DNA of 64,000 bases from Rossellomorea aquimaris. Lineage in GTDB: Bacteria; Bacillota; Bacilli; Bacillales; Bacillaceae_B. The notes under the pieces are model-generated. The model saw nothing but the letters and a program-made list of their open reading frames with translations, ran no database searches and was not told the DNA's origin. Of the stretch, positions 9,216-18,632 are shown piece by piece. The position numbers and the translations under genes are program-made. The DNA lies in the NCBI RefSeq assembly GCF_020171925.1, contig NZ_JAIVAR010000002.1:558001-622000 (forward strand). The letters are read 5' to 3'. Numbering within the stretch: position 1 is the stretch's first letter; the number at the start of each line of letters is the position of its first letter.

Positions 9216-10586
9216 ATGATACTTATCTCAAGTGTTTTATTTATTTTGAGTCTTGCATTTCCACTTTATCACACAATAAATGCCTACTGGGGAACTCGTA
9301 AAACCCCTCATTATTTAGCGACTAATGTCACCAAAGAGGCGGGGATGAGTATATTGGTTCCTTGTTTTAATGAGGAAGATATTCTCCACACTTCTTTAAA
9401 AGGAGTTCAATCTTTAACTTACAGTAATTTCGAATTAATTTATATTAATGATGGTTCAACAGATGATACCCTTAATGTATTAGATAAACTACTTGAACTA
9501 TTTGAGGTGTATGATTCATTTCATCAATCAGACCTTTCTTTCGTACCAATAAAAGCTGTATACAAATCTCGAAAGTATCCGTTCATTAAAGTAATAGATA
9601 AAATGAACGGGGGAAAAGCTGATTCTTTAAATGCAGGGATAGCACTTGCAGAAAAGGATATCGTAATCACTTTGGATGCAGATAGTGTGTTAGATTCACA
9701 GGCGCTATCTATGCTCAATCAAGCATTTTCAGATCCAGACGTCATAGCTGTAGGTGGAAATGTACATGTATTACAGGGACAGCATTGGCTGAATGATACT
9801 TGGACACCAACATTCAGTGGACTAAAGAGTATAGTTAAGTTGCAGATTCTTGAATACATTCGCGGTTTTTATGTTTTCAAATTTTCCCTTGCAAAATCGA
9901 ATGCATTGTCCATTATATCAGGAGCATTTGGTGCATTTAAAAAAGAGATACTGTTAGAAGTGGGAGGGTATCGAAAAACGCTAGGTGAAGACATTGATAT
10001 TACTCTTAGAGTTCAGAATGCGATCCTCAAGAGAAAAGCTGGAAAGGTATTATTTATACCGGAAGCTATATGTTATACGGAAGTGCCTGAATCATGGAGA
10101 GACCTTTATAACCAAAGGATACGGTGGCAAAAGGCATTTATCGACTGTTTCGTTTTATACTTTCAGGTTTTCATGAAAAGTATCTTTTCAAATAAAATTT
10201 CTTTCTTCTTCATTGTCGATTCATTCCTTGCAGGAATTGTAGCTTCATATTTTACTGTCTTTTTCATTGTTACCCTTTTTATCTTTATACCAACTTTGCC
10301 GTCTGAAGTATTAGTCTTTTATCTAATCACTTCCTTCGTAGTAAATCTACTTTATATACTAGTTTCCATTAAGATTTCCACCGACTACGGTCATGGTTAT
10401 TCCAAGACCGAAATAATTAGACTCTCCTTAACTATCGTTTTAGACTTATTTTTTTTCAGATTTATGAACTTACTAATTGTAATTATTGGGAGTTTAGCAT
10501 ACTTTATCAATCATCATGATTGGAACAAAGTATCAAGGTCGGGAAGGGTTTATGAAATTAAGAAAAAAGCAGCTAATCATTCGTAA
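9216..10586 (+). CDS. Membrane GT2 polysaccharide synthase
   Basis: A 456-residue processive family-2 glycosyltransferase. There is one N-terminal membrane helix, then the catalytic domain with VPCFNEE, INDGSTDD, the D-A-D-S metal site (TLDADSVLD), GEDID and QRIRW. These are the D, DxD, ED and QxxRW motifs of cellulose, curdlan and poly-GlcNAc synthases. Three or four membrane helices follow. It is paired with the GH16 gene four bases upstream and is a distant paralogue of the synthase at 18629; both contain NGGKAD.LNAGI and SGAFG. The product is probably a beta-linked homopolymer; the sugar cannot be told from sequence. Codon use is AT-rich, suggesting acquisition. Confidence 0.88.
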   Translation: MILISSVLFILSLAFPLYHTINAYWGTRKTPHYLATNVTKEAGMSILVPCFNEEDILHTSLKGVQSLTYSNFELIYINDGSTDDTLNVLDKLLELFEVYDSFHQSDLSFVPIKAVYKSRKYPFIKVIDKMNGGKADSLNAGIALAEKDIVITLDADSVLDSQALSMLNQAFSDPDVIAVGGNVHVLQGQHWLNDTWTPTFSGLKSIVKLQILEYIRGFYVFKFSLAKSNALSIISGAFGAFKKEILLEVGGYRKTLGEDIDITLRVQNAILKRKAGKVLFIPEAICYTEVPESWRDLYNQRIRWQKAFIDCFVLYFQVFMKSIFSNKISFFFIVDSFLAGIVASYFTVFFIVTLFIFIPTLPSEVLVFYLITSFVVNLLYILVSIKISTDYGHGYSKTEIIRLSLTIVLDLFFFRFMNLLIVIIGSLAYFINHHDWNKVSRSGRVYEIKKKAANHS

Positions 10587-10615
10587 ATAGGAGTGATTTT
10601 TATTTTCGGAATAAC

Positions 10616-10631
10616 GTTCTTTATTAAGAAC
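10616..10631. promoter_or_regulatory. GTTCTTTATTAAGAAC palindrome
   Basis: A perfect 16-bp palindrome 30 bases after the GT2 stop. It matches the core of the inverted repeat at 8202-8217 except for two central bases. There is no T tract, so a protein-binding site is more likely than a terminator. Confidence 0.45.
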
Positions 10632-10773
10632 TTCATGATCGTTGGTTATTAGTTAAAACATTCAGTTAAGTGAGTTCAAACGTAATAACCAGAAATAAAC
10701 AGGATTACATTCCTGGCAAACGGGAATACACACTCCATGAACCGCAGCATAGACCAGGAAGGTATGATCACGT

Positions 10774-11490
10774 ATGACAAAATGGAAGATGATGATCACC
10801 ATCATGATCATCGCCCTTATACCCGTTATGTATTTCAACTTTTTTGCAGAAGAAAGTAAGTCACAGTCGCAAAAGCGAGTCATCGCGCTGGGTGATTCCC
10901 TGACTTACGGATATGGGGATAAGGAGGACGAAGGCTATATCGGCCGTCTGGAACAAAAGGTGAACGAGAAGGAAACAGAGGAGAGCTATCGGTTTCAAAA
11001 CCTGGGGATTCCGGGACAGAAATCATCCGGTCTTCAAAAGCAGCTGCTGAAACCCAGTGTGGCAGAAGACCTGACAGAAGCAGATTTGTTCATCGTCAAC
11101 ATCGGAACCAATGATTTGATCAAAAGCAATGGAGGGGATTTGGTTCCTCTGCATCATGATAAAATCATGGAAGCGAAGAAGGAATACGTAGATCACTTTA
11201 ATTTCATCCTCGATACGCTCGAAGCAACGAATGAAGATGCGGATATCCTGGTCATCGGACTGTATAACCCTTATCCTGACCGCGACAGCGACGAAATCGA
11301 AGCGTATGTCGATGATTGGAATCAGACGATCATGAACGAGGTGAAGAAGCACGGGAATGTTAAATATGTATCGACCAATCCTTTATTCAAGGGAAAGAAG
11401 AAAGAGTCGGTTTTCCACGATTCCCTGCACCCGAATGGCAAAGGATATGAGATTATGGCCAAGCAGATCATGAAGACATATTCATTCTGA
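10774..11490 (+). CDS. SGNH/GDSL-family lipase or esterase, membrane-anchored or secreted
   Basis: A 238-residue protein with an N-terminal membrane segment (MMITIMIIALIPVMYFNFF) and an extracellular SGNH hydrolase domain. Block I is ALGDSLTYGYG (nucleophile Ser), block III NIGTND, and block V DSLHPNGKGY with the catalytic Asp and His. Such proteins deacylate lipids or remove acetyl groups from glycans and peptidoglycan. It resembles the YpmR/LipA-type exported SGNH proteins of Bacillus, but the substrate cannot be inferred. It is monocistronic, between the AT-rich GT2 insert and the yvcI group. Confidence 0.85.
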   Translation: MTKWKMMITIMIIALIPVMYFNFFAEESKSQSQKRVIALGDSLTYGYGDKEDEGYIGRLEQKVNEKETEESYRFQNLGIPGQKSSGLQKQLLKPSVAEDLTEADLFIVNIGTNDLIKSNGGDLVPLHHDKIMEAKKEYVDHFNFILDTLEATNEDADILVIGLYNPYPDRDSDEIEAYVDDWNQTIMNEVKKHGNVKYVSTNPLFKGKKKESVFHDSLHPNGKGYEIMAKQIMKTYSF

Positions 11491-11708
11491 ATATACTCAA
11501 CGGAGATTAATTATTCATGGTGATGAATATAGATTCAATGCTTGTTAGACAAATTCCTACAAAAATCGATAGGAATCTAATAAACATTCGTCAATATTAA
11601 CAATTCCGTAATAACGTTTTAAATCTGTTGTAACACTAGTGAAACAATTATCGGGTAATATAGAAAGTAAGAAATTGACCCCCTTTTTAAGTAATAAATC
11701 CCGTTGAC

Positions 11709-11739
11709 GACACAGGACTCGCCTGTGTCTATTTTTTTT
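11709..11739 (+). terminator. Orphan terminator before the Nudix gene
   Basis: GACACAGG-actcg-CCTGTGTC is a perfect eight-pair stem followed by TA and eight Ts. It lies 219 bases after the SGNH stop with no gene between, so it either ends a long 3' UTR or a small RNA. A weaker hairpin (ATTCCTA / TAGGAAT, ~11554-11577) lies upstream. Nothing else was recognised in 11491-11850. Confidence 0.75.
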
Positions 11740-11853
11740 GCCATTTTTCCTGTTATAGTGGGGAATAGTGAGTTGTATCACTCGAAAATTGAGGAAGTCT
11801 GTCTCATTTTAGTGAAGACTAATCGACAATTATTCCTTGAAGGAGCAGAGACA

Positions 11854-11882
11854 TTGTGGCTTGTCAACAATCATAGTATAAT
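11854..11882 (+). promoter_or_regulatory. SigmaA promoter of the yvcI-rapZ-yvcK-whiA unit
   Basis: TTGTGG (11854-11859), a 17-base spacer, then TATAAT (11877-11882). It is the best promoter-like sequence before the Nudix gene. Confidence 0.6.
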
Positions 11883-11940
11883 ATAAGGAATGAGAAAGGA
11901 CGGTCATTTGTCCAAATGAACTAGAGTAGAGGTGAAGGAC

Positions 11941-12399
11941 GTGCAGCGTGTCACAAATTGCTTATATCTGAATGGAGACGAAGTACTCCTTCTCCAAAAA
12001 CCGCGCAGGAATTGGTGGGTGGCACCGGGCGGTAAGATGGAGCCCGGCGAATCGATCCGCGATGCAGTCATACGCGAGTACCGTGAAGAGACAGGAATCT
12101 ATTTGAAAAATCCGGATTTGAAAGGGGTCTTCACCTTCATCATCAAGGATGGGGATGAAGTGGTCTCTGAGTGGATGATGTTTTCCTTCTTTGCTACAGA
12201 GGCAGATGGAGTGAACCTTCAGGAATCGGAAGAAGGAAAGCTACAGTGGCATAAATTCGAAGACATCAAAAACCTGCCGATGGCCGAAGGAGATCATCAT
12301 ATCCTTGACTATCTCCTGCACGGAAAGAAAACCATCTATGGCACATTTACGTATACACCGGATTTCAAGCTGTTATCATACCGTTTGGATCCGAGCTGA
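11941..12399 (+). CDS. Nudix hydrolase (YvcI-like)
   Basis: A 152-residue Nudix protein. The full Nudix box is visible as G-KMEPG-E-SIRDAVI-REYREETGI. GTG at 11941 is chosen over GTG 11932 because GAGGTGA lies seven bases upstream of it and the resulting N-terminus MQRVTNC matches YvcI. Nudix enzymes hydrolyse nucleoside diphosphates linked to other groups; members of this branch can act as oxidised-nucleotide or RNA 5' pyrophosphohydrolases, but the substrate is not established from sequence. It heads the conserved yvcI-rapZ-yvcK-whiA-crh group. Confidence 0.9.
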   Translation: MQRVTNCLYLNGDEVLLLQKPRRNWWVAPGGKMEPGESIRDAVIREYREETGIYLKNPDLKGVFTFIIKDGDEVVSEWMMFSFFATEADGVNLQESEEGKLQWHKFEDIKNLPMAEGDHHILDYLLHGKKTIYGTFTYTPDFKLLSYRLDPS

Positions 12400-12502
12400 T
12401 AGAAAATACAAATACATTAGGAATGTTCTAGCAGTTGCCCGGAAATCAACTGTGGCTTTACACAGCCGAACATAAAATTCTAAATCAAAGCGGGGGAAGG
12501 GT

Positions 12503-13399
12503 ATGAGTACAGGTTCTACGAACGACGTACAATTGGTGATCATTACGGGAATGAGCGGAGCCGGGAAGACGGTCGCCATCCAAAGTTTCGAAGATTTAGG
12601 TTTTTTCTGCGTAGATAATTTACCGCCGACTCTTCTGCCTAAATTCCTTGAACTGATGAAAGAGTCAGGTAATAAGATGAATAAGGTTGCACTCGTCATG
12701 GACCTTCGCGGAAGGGAATTTTTCGATCATCTTTTCAAGGCGCTTGATGAACTCGCGGAAACGTCGTGGGTGACGCCGCAGATCCTTTACCTGGATGCGG
12801 ACGATTCGTCCCTTGTCAGACGATATAAGGAAACACGCCGTTCCCATCCGCTTGCCCCGTCAGGCCTTCCTCTTGAAGGGATCCGACAGGAACGCGAGCT
12901 GCTTCAGGAGCTGAAGGGACGCGCGCAATTGATTTACACAACGTCGGCGATGAAGCCGAGGGAACTCCGTGAGAAGATCCTGACCGAGTTCTCTGTGAAT
13001 AAGAAATCGATCTTTACGGTGAATGTCATGTCTTTCGGATTCAAGCACGGGATCCCGATCGATGCGGACCTCGTATTCGATGTGAGGTTCCTGCCGAATC
13101 CTCATTATATCGATCATATGCGTCCGAAAACGGGGCTTGATGAAGAGGTCTCCACGTATGTACTGAAGTGGAATGAGACTCATAAGTTCCTGGATAAGGT
13201 AACGGATCTGCTTTCATTTATGCTTCCGCATTATAAGCGCGAAGGAAAGAGCCAGCTGGTCGTGGCCATCGGCTGTACCGGCGGGCAGCATCGTTCGGTT
13301 GCCTTGGCGGAGCACATCGGGAATCATTTTAAAGAGGATTATCAAACGAAGGTGACTCATCGTGATATCGAGAAGAGAAAGGCAGTCCAGAAGCCATGA
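12503..13399 (+). CDS. rapZ: RNase adapter / nucleotide-binding protein RapZ (YvcJ)
   Basis: A 298-residue P-loop protein with Walker A GMSGAGKT at residues 16-23 and the conserved C-terminal domain motif [12 protein letters not shown]. In E. coli RapZ guides small-RNA decay; the Bacillus homologue YvcJ binds and hydrolyses GTP/ATP and affects competence. A GGGGGAAGGG ribosome site precedes the ATG. The stop overlaps the yvcK start by four bases, consistent with a conserved operon. Confidence 0.95.
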   Translation: MSTGSTNDVQLVIITGMSGAGKTVAIQSFEDLGFFCVDNLPPTLLPKFLELMKESGNKMNKVALVMDLRGREFFDHLFKALDELAETSWVTPQILYLDADDSSLVRRYKETRRSHPLAPSGLPLEGIRQERELLQELKGRAQLIYTTSAMKPRELREKILTEFSVNKKSIFTVNVMSFGFKHGIPIDADLVFDVRFLPNPHYIDHMRPKTGLDEEVSTYVLKWNETHKFLDKVTDLLSFMLPHYKREGKSQLVVAIGCTGGQHRSVALAEHIGNHFKEDYQTKVTHRDIEKRKAVQKP

Positions 13400-14358
13400 C
13401 CATCATGCCTAAAGTTGTCGTCATCGGAGGGGGAACGGGTCTTCCGGTCCTCCTGCGCGGACTGAAGCGTCATCCGATCGATATTTCAGCGATTGTCACC
13501 GTTGCGGATGACGGCGGAAGTTCAGGGCGGCTGAGGGATTCGCTCGATATTCCTCCTCCGGGGGACATCCGGAATGTGCTCGCTGCACTTTCGGAGGTTG
13601 AGCCCCTGGTGGAGCAGATGTTCCAGCACCGATTCGAGACAGAGAATGAACTTGCAGGCCATGCGCTCGGGAACTTGATCATTGCCGCACTTGCGTCGAT
13701 CACTGGGGATTTTGTCCATGCAATCCAGGAGATGAGCCGCGTATTGAATGTGAAGGGGAAGGTCCTTCCGTCTGCCAATCAAAGCGTCATATTGAATGCC
13801 GAGATGGAGGACGGGACAATCGTGTCTGGTGAATCGTCCATCCCGAAGGCCGGGAAAAAGATCAAGAGGGTCTTTTTGAAACCGGATGACATCAAGCCGT
13901 TGACGGAGACACTTCGCGTCATCAAGGAAGCGGATTTGATTGTCATGGGACCCGGGAGCCTTTATACAAGCATCATCCCGAATCTTCTTGTTCCGGGTAT
14001 CGGGGAAGCGGTCTGCAAGTCCAAAGCGAAGAAGCTATACATCTGCAACATCATGACGCAGATGGGTGAGACGCTTGGATACACGGCAAGCGATCATGTG
14101 AAGGCTTTGTCTGAGCATATGGATTCTTCGTGCATCGATGCGATCCTCGTCAATAACAGGCAGGTCCCTGATGAGATCCAGGCACGTTATGACAAGGAAC
14201 AGGCACGTCCGGTGCTGTTTGATATCGATCGCTTGAATGCGATGGGATTCGAGGTTCTCGCAGAGGATATTCTCTCATATAATAATGGACTGGTACGTCA
14301 TAATACGGAAATAGTAGCAAAAATCATTTATTCCTATTTGGAATCATCCGATAAATAA
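13396..14358 (+). CDS. yvcK: YvcK / gluconeogenesis factor
   Basis: A 320-residue protein of the CofD-like family. It opens with [19 protein letters not shown], a nucleotide-sugar-binding P-loop-like motif, and contains [13 protein letters not shown] and [10 protein letters not shown]. YvcK is needed for growth on gluconeogenic carbon sources and for localisation of PBP1; it binds UDP-sugars. It overlaps rapZ by four bases. ATG 13405 is a possible alternative start, but the overlap makes 13396 more natural. Confidence 0.95.
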   Translation: MTIMPKVVVIGGGTGLPVLLRGLKRHPIDISAIVTVADDGGSSGRLRDSLDIPPPGDIRNVLAALSEVEPLVEQMFQHRFETENELAGHALGNLIIAALASITGDFVHAIQEMSRVLNVKGKVLPSANQSVILNAEMEDGTIVSGESSIPKAGKKIKRVFLKPDDIKPLTETLRVIKEADLIVMGPGSLYTSIIPNLLVPGIGEAVCKSKAKKLYICNIMTQMGETLGYTASDHVKALSEHMDSSCIDAILVNNRQVPDEIQARYDKEQARPVLFDIDRLNAMGFEVLAEDILSYNNGLVRHNTEIVAKIIYSYLESSDK

Positions 14359-14414
14359 AGAAAGAAATTTCTTTTGTATAAGGTTGTGCAAGCGTTTGCT
14401 AGGAGGTGATCGGG

Positions 14415-15362
14415 ATGTCGTTTGCGTCGGAAACAAAGAAAGAACTAACGAATATTGAAGTCAAGGATTGCTGTGCCAATGCTGAATTGTCCGCTCTCAT
14501 CAGGATGAATGGGTCGCTTTCCTTTTCAAATCAGATGCTAGTCGTCAATATACAAACTGAAAATGCCGCGATAGCTAGAAGGATTTATACATTGATCAAA
14601 AAGGGATACGACACCCCGGTAGAGCTTTTGGTACGGAAAAAAATGCGTCTGAAGAAAAATAACGTATACATTGTGCGGATCAAAGAAGATACGAGGATGA
14701 TACTCGAGGACTTGAAGATCCTTGGTGAAGGGTTCACCTTCATCCATGACATCTCCGAGAGTCTGATCAAGAAGAAATGCTGTAAACGTTCCTATTTAAG
14801 AGGGGCATTCCTAGCAGGGGGATCGGTCAATAACCCGGAAACCTCATCCTACCATCTTGAAATCTTCTCTCTCTATGCCGAACACAACGAAGCGTTGTCG
14901 GAGTTGATGAACACTTTCGGGCTGAACAGTAAGACACTGGAGAGGAAGAAAGGATTCATCACCTATCTGAAAGAAGCCGAGAAGATCACCGAGTTCCTCA
15001 ATATCGTCGGGGCCCATAGCTCCCTGCTTCGATTCGAGGATGTTCGGATCGTCAGGGATATGAGGAATTCCGTCAACCGGCTCGTAAACTGCGAGACGGC
15101 GAACTTGAACAAAACAATCGGTGCCGCCTTAAGGCAGGTTGAGAACATAAAGTTTATTGAAAAGCATGTAGGATTACAGGTGCTTCCAGACAAACTGCGT
15201 GAAATTGCGGAGCTTAGAGTGAACTATCAGGACGTCACGCTGAAGGAACTGGGGGAAATGGTTTCAGGCGGAACCATCAGTAAATCGGGAATCAACCACC
15301 GCTTACGGAAAATCGATCAAATAGCCGAGAAGATCAGAGCGGGAGAGAAAATAAGTAAATAA
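14415..15362 (+). CDS. whiA: WhiA, sporulation/cell-division DNA-binding protein
   Basis: A 315-residue protein fusing a degenerate LAGLIDADG homing-endonuclease fold (residues ~1-220, e.g. [18 protein letters not shown]) to a C-terminal helix-turn-helix ([25 protein letters not shown]). It is a chromosome-binding regulator that affects division and chromosome segregation in Bacillus. ATG 14415 follows AGGAGGTGATC with correct spacing; GTG 14406 lies inside that site. Here the LAGLIDADG fold is domesticated, unlike the mobile one at 43635-44042. Confidence 0.95.
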   Translation: MSFASETKKELTNIEVKDCCANAELSALIRMNGSLSFSNQMLVVNIQTENAAIARRIYTLIKKGYDTPVELLVRKKMRLKKNNVYIVRIKEDTRMILEDLKILGEGFTFIHDISESLIKKKCCKRSYLRGAFLAGGSVNNPETSSYHLEIFSLYAEHNEALSELMNTFGLNSKTLERKKGFITYLKEAEKITEFLNIVGAHSSLLRFEDVRIVRDMRNSVNRLVNCETANLNKTIGAALRQVENIKFIEKHVGLQVLPDKLREIAELRVNYQDVTLKELGEMVSGGTISKSGINHRLRKIDQIAEKIRAGEKISK

Positions 15363-15386
15363 ACCGAACAAAGGGGAGAAATGACA

Positions 15387-15644
15387 ATGGTAGAAAAACA
15401 AGTCCAAGTAAAATTGAAAACGGGCCTTCAAGCACGCCCTGCAGCACTATTCGTCCAGGAAGCCAACCGCTTCTCATCCGAGATCTTCTTGGAAAAAGAC
15501 GGAAAGAAAGTGAATGCGAAGAGCATCATGGGACTGATGAGCCTTGCAATCAGCACAGGCTCTGATATCACATTGGCAGCGGACGGAAGCGATGAAGAAG
15601 AAGCACTCGCTGCGCTTGAGACGTTTGTCGGGAAAGAAGCATAA
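15387..15644 (+). CDS. crh: HPr-like catabolite repression protein Crh
   Basis: An 85-residue HPr-fold protein. The segment GLQARPAALFVQEANRF carries Gln where HPr has the phosphorylatable His15, which defines Crh. The regulatory serine lies in NAKSIMGLMSL. Crh-Ser-P is made by HPr kinase and serves as a CcpA co-repressor; free Crh also stimulates methylglyoxal synthase. ATG 15387 is preferred because AAGGGGAG ends eight bases upstream, whereas ATG 15381 is only two bases away. Confidence 0.95.
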   Translation: MVEKQVQVKLKTGLQARPAALFVQEANRFSSEIFLEKDGKKVNAKSIMGLMSLAISTGSDITLAADGSDEEEALAALETFVGKEA

Positions 15645-15664
15645 GTCAACTTCACATCTCTACT

Positions 15665-15700
15665 AAAGCTGGTAACGCCATAGGTGTTGCCGGCTTTTTT
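15665..15700 (+). terminator. Terminator after crh
   Basis: AAAGCTGGTAAC and GTTGCCGGCTTT pair with a few G-T pairs, followed by T residues. It closes the yvcI-crh group. The following 15705-15976 gap shows no c-di-GMP riboswitch or other RNA element that I can recognise; GTTGCATACTATTTATAG is only a weak promoter candidate. Confidence 0.8.
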
Positions 15701-15976
15701 TATTCATTTGAGGTCGATTCGATCGTGGAGTTGACGTGACCATCACGGACTAGTTCTGGTTGCATACTATTTATAGGTGCACCAACATATCGGGTTTGAA
15801 ATAAAGATAGATGAGTCTGGGATTTTTTGTTACATTAGTGTTTCAGGAGATGATTTTGGTAAAGGACTATTGTTCAAGTTTCGTTGAACCGGTATCGTCA
15901 CTGAAAACCGTCATATGGTTTGAGTCGCAAGCATATGAAATGAACACAACCAAAAAATCTTATTAGAAGGCAGAAG

Positions 15977-17587
15977 ATGCAGATGGAAAAATATCAAAAG
16001 CATTTTTTAAATAATTTTCGAAAAAAGCTTGAAGAGTGGGAAGCGAAGCAGGAGGTGGAGCATAAGGAAGTGTACCGGTTTGTTCACTCCCTGGCAGGGA
16101 CCGCCTCCACACTTGGTCTTGATCGAATCGGCGATCTTGCAAGAAAGCTGATGGATCGTATGGATGAAGAGGAAGAGCGTCTATGGACCAATGCTGAACT
16201 TAAGGCCACACTGTATGAAATCATCGAGGCGTATTATCGACTCGAGGAAGCGACGGTGGTCACTGAATTCAAAGGAAAAAAAGGTAGGGACGGAGAGGAA
16301 CCGGTCGTCCTCGTAATCGACGATGATACCTCTTTCCTGATGTATATGAAAGAAGAACTGGAGAACATCGGTTGGTATGTCGTCCCGATTGCGAATCCCG
16401 AGAAAGCCGTGAACACGTTCTATGATGTGCGCCCCGATTGCGCCATCATCGACATTCATATGGATGAATCAAATGGGTTTGAGGTGCTTGATTTCTTCAA
16501 ACACAAGCTGAAACAGCCGTTCATTCCCATGGTCATGGTCAGTGTGGATGGTCGCAAGGACGTCAGGATGAAGAGTTATGAGTTAGGTGCCGATGATTTC
16601 ATTCAGAAGCCGTTCGAACTTGATGAATTCATTATTCGCGTCAAGCGGCAGATGCAGCGGAAAAAACAGTTTGAAGAGTTGATTTTGATTGACGAATTGA
16701 CGCATGTATACAACCGTAAGTTTTTGACTCAAGCCTATGAACAGGTGAAAAACGGCTGGGACCGCCGAAAGGAACCATCGTCCATCGCCGTCATTGATAT
16801 CGACCATTTCAAAAAGGTGAATGATCGATATGGACACTTGGTCGGAGATAAAGTATTGGTCGGATTTGCAAAGTTCCTGAAAGAAAAGGCAAGGGTGCAG
16901 GATCTGTTGGTCCGATATGGCGGTGAAGAGTTTGTCATCATCTTCCAAAACACGAACGTGCAGGATGCCCATTCCTTCCTTGATGCCTGGCGTGAAGAAT
17001 TCAGTGAACGTGTGTTCAAGGAGAACACACCATTCTCCTGTACGTTTTCAGCGGGACTCACTGAGATCACAGACCCGGCGAAACCACTGGAAGAGTGGCT
17101 CAGCAAAGCGGATCAAGCCCTCTATGAAGCGAAGGAGAAGGGCAGGAACAAGGTTGAAATCGATTCGGACTCAACCGATATACAACATAACAAGGTCATT
17201 AAAGTCGCCATTGTCGACGATGATCCGATCATTCGTACAGTGATGAGGGACATCGTATCCAAGCTGCCTACAGAACAGAACATCCAATATGAAATCAAGA
17301 GCTTCAAAGATGGCGCACTATTCATGGAATCAGACTGGCATCGGGACTCGCTTTGCCTCGTGATCCTGGACGGGGTGATGCCGAAGATGGATGGACTTGA
17401 GGTCCTTGAACGGCTCCGCAGGCAGAAGGACTCGGACCAATACAAGGTCCTCATGCTTACGTCCCGCAGCAGTGAAAAGGATATATCCCGTTCCTTGCAG
17501 CTGGGTGCCGATGATTATATGACGAAACCATTTAAATTGCTCGAGCTGGAAGCACGGTTAGGGCAAATTTTGAAAAGGATGAGGTAA
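15977..17587 (+). CDS. Hpt-REC-GGDEF-REC diguanylate cyclase
   Basis: A 536-residue cytoplasmic signalling protein. The Hpt-like helical domain (~1-95) has candidate phospho-His37 in VHSLAGT. REC1 (~108-225) has Asp159 as phosphoacceptor and K-P at 211-212. The GGDEF domain (~235-400) has intact GGEEF at 315-319 and a product-inhibition site R306-V-Q-D309 exactly five residues upstream. REC2 (~408-536) has its Asp in LVILDGVMPKMDG. It should make cyclic di-GMP under phosphorelay control. It heads the exopolysaccharide operon; the hybrid kinase at its end is the likely partner. AGAAGG lies upstream, and both ATG 15977 and 15983 are usable. Confidence 0.92.
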   Translation: MQMEKYQKHFLNNFRKKLEEWEAKQEVEHKEVYRFVHSLAGTASTLGLDRIGDLARKLMDRMDEEEERLWTNAELKATLYEIIEAYYRLEEATVVTEFKGKKGRDGEEPVVLVIDDDTSFLMYMKEELENIGWYVVPIANPEKAVNTFYDVRPDCAIIDIHMDESNGFEVLDFFKHKLKQPFIPMVMVSVDGRKDVRMKSYELGADDFIQKPFELDEFIIRVKRQMQRKKQFEELILIDELTHVYNRKFLTQAYEQVKNGWDRRKEPSSIAVIDIDHFKKVNDRYGHLVGDKVLVGFAKFLKEKARVQDLLVRYGGEEFVIIFQNTNVQDAHSFLDAWREEFSERVFKENTPFSCTFSAGLTEITDPAKPLEEWLSKADQALYEAKEKGRNKVEIDSDSTDIQHNKVIKVAIVDDDPIIRTVMRDIVSKLPTEQNIQYEIKSFKDGALFMESDWHRDSLCLVILDGVMPKMDGLEVLERLRRQKDSDQYKVLMLTSRSSEKDISRSLQLGADDYMTKPFKLLELEARLGQILKRMR

Positions 17588-17591
17588 ACAC

Positions 17592-18632
17592 GTGTTTGGG
17601 GACGAAATTTTTTATTTCTCGGTGGTGCTGGTCAGTCTGCTTCTCATCTTGCTTTTGTTGTTCAGTTATTTGCTCATCAGGAAGTTGACGGAAAATAACA
17701 GGAGAGCGAGGGTAGAGAAATTGAAAGAAGACTATCGGCTCGCTCTTTTCCAGTATTTAAAAGAAGAAAGAGATGAGTTTCCGGTCAACTTCCGGTCACC
17801 GCTTGAAGTGAAAGCGTTGCTCGAGCTGACATCGGGATTTGCGAAAGTACTTGGGGGCGACGCCGTCCGTGAACGGATCAGGGAGTTTGCTGAAACGCGC
17901 TTTCAGTCTTACATTTTTAAAGGATTGACTCATAGGCGCTGGAGCATAAGGATGAATGCCCTCTATTGGATCGAAGAATTCAATATGAGGAACATGACGG
18001 TCCCTCTAACTCGACTCTATGATTCTGCAAAATTGACAAAAAGTGAAGAAGTACAGCTTTTGAAGATTTATATCATGAATGATGATGCCGACATTCCAAA
18101 AAAGCTGATCGATCCCCGGCATCCATTGACGGAGTTCGATTATGGCTCGTTGTTCCAATCAATGAGTGGACAGCAGCTCGACCGGTTCATCGGTTTATTC
18201 GAAGAGCTTCCGTTGATGATCAGGTATGCGTTGATCGAATCGATTGGCATTAGGGGAAGGCAATCAGACAGTCCGTTCCTCCAAGGTCTCCTTGACGACC
18301 AGTCCGTCGAGATCCGCATACGTGCGTTGAAGGCGATTGTGGAAATGGAGTATTATCTGGCGCCTACCTTGTTGACGAAGCACCTTGTTTCATCCTCCTG
18401 GCAGGAGCGCCTGATGGCCATCAAGGCGTGTGAATTCATCAGGAGTCCCGAACTTCTAAGCTATTTGGAGGACCTTATCGGTGATCAATCGTTTTATGTG
18501 CGTTCACAGGCGGCCCAAGCATTGTTGAGGCTGGATTCCGGCAAGGAACTATTAAGGCAGGTCGCTGCCACAAGGGAAGATACCTATGCCAGGGACATGG
18601 CGGAACAGTGGTTGGAAAGGGGGTCTGTATGA
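17592..18632 (+). CDS. Membrane-anchored HEAT-repeat protein
   Basis: A 346-residue protein with one N-terminal membrane helix (FYFSVVLVSLLLILLLLFSYLL as positions ~5-27) and a cytoplasmic helical-repeat domain. HEAT-like units such as SPFLQGLLDDQSVEIRIRAL, LMAIKACEFIRSPELLSYLE and SFYVRSQAAQALLRL are visible. GTG at 17592 starts four bases after the upstream stop. Its role is unknown; membrane HEAT proteins beside GT2 synthases could scaffold or gate the synthase. Its stop overlaps the synthase start (ATGA). Confidence 0.85.
   Translation: MFGDEIFYFSVVLVSLLLILLLLFSYLLIRKLTENNRRARVEKLKEDYRLALFQYLKEERDEFPVNFRSPLEVKALLELTSGFAKVLGGDAVRERIREFAETRFQSYIFKGLTHRRWSIRMNALYWIEEFNMRNMTVPLTRLYDSAKLTKSEEVQLLKIYIMNDDADIPKKLIDPRHPLTEFDYGSLFQSMSGQQLDRFIGLFEELPLMIRYALIESIGIRGRQSDSPFLQGLLDDQSVEIRIRALKAIVEMEYYLAPTLLTKHLVSSSWQERLMAIKACEFIRSPELLSYLEDLIGDQSFYVRSQAAQALLRLDSGKELLRQVAATREDTYARDMAEQWLERGSV

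Noticed and set aside
14415..15362. whiA as a second mobile endonuclease
   Set aside because: It has the LAGLIDADG fold, but with the HTH tail and conserved operon context of the WhiA regulator.
15701..15976. c-di-GMP riboswitch before the cyclase operon
   Set aside because: No GEMM-type core or recognisable aptamer; only AT-rich leader seen.
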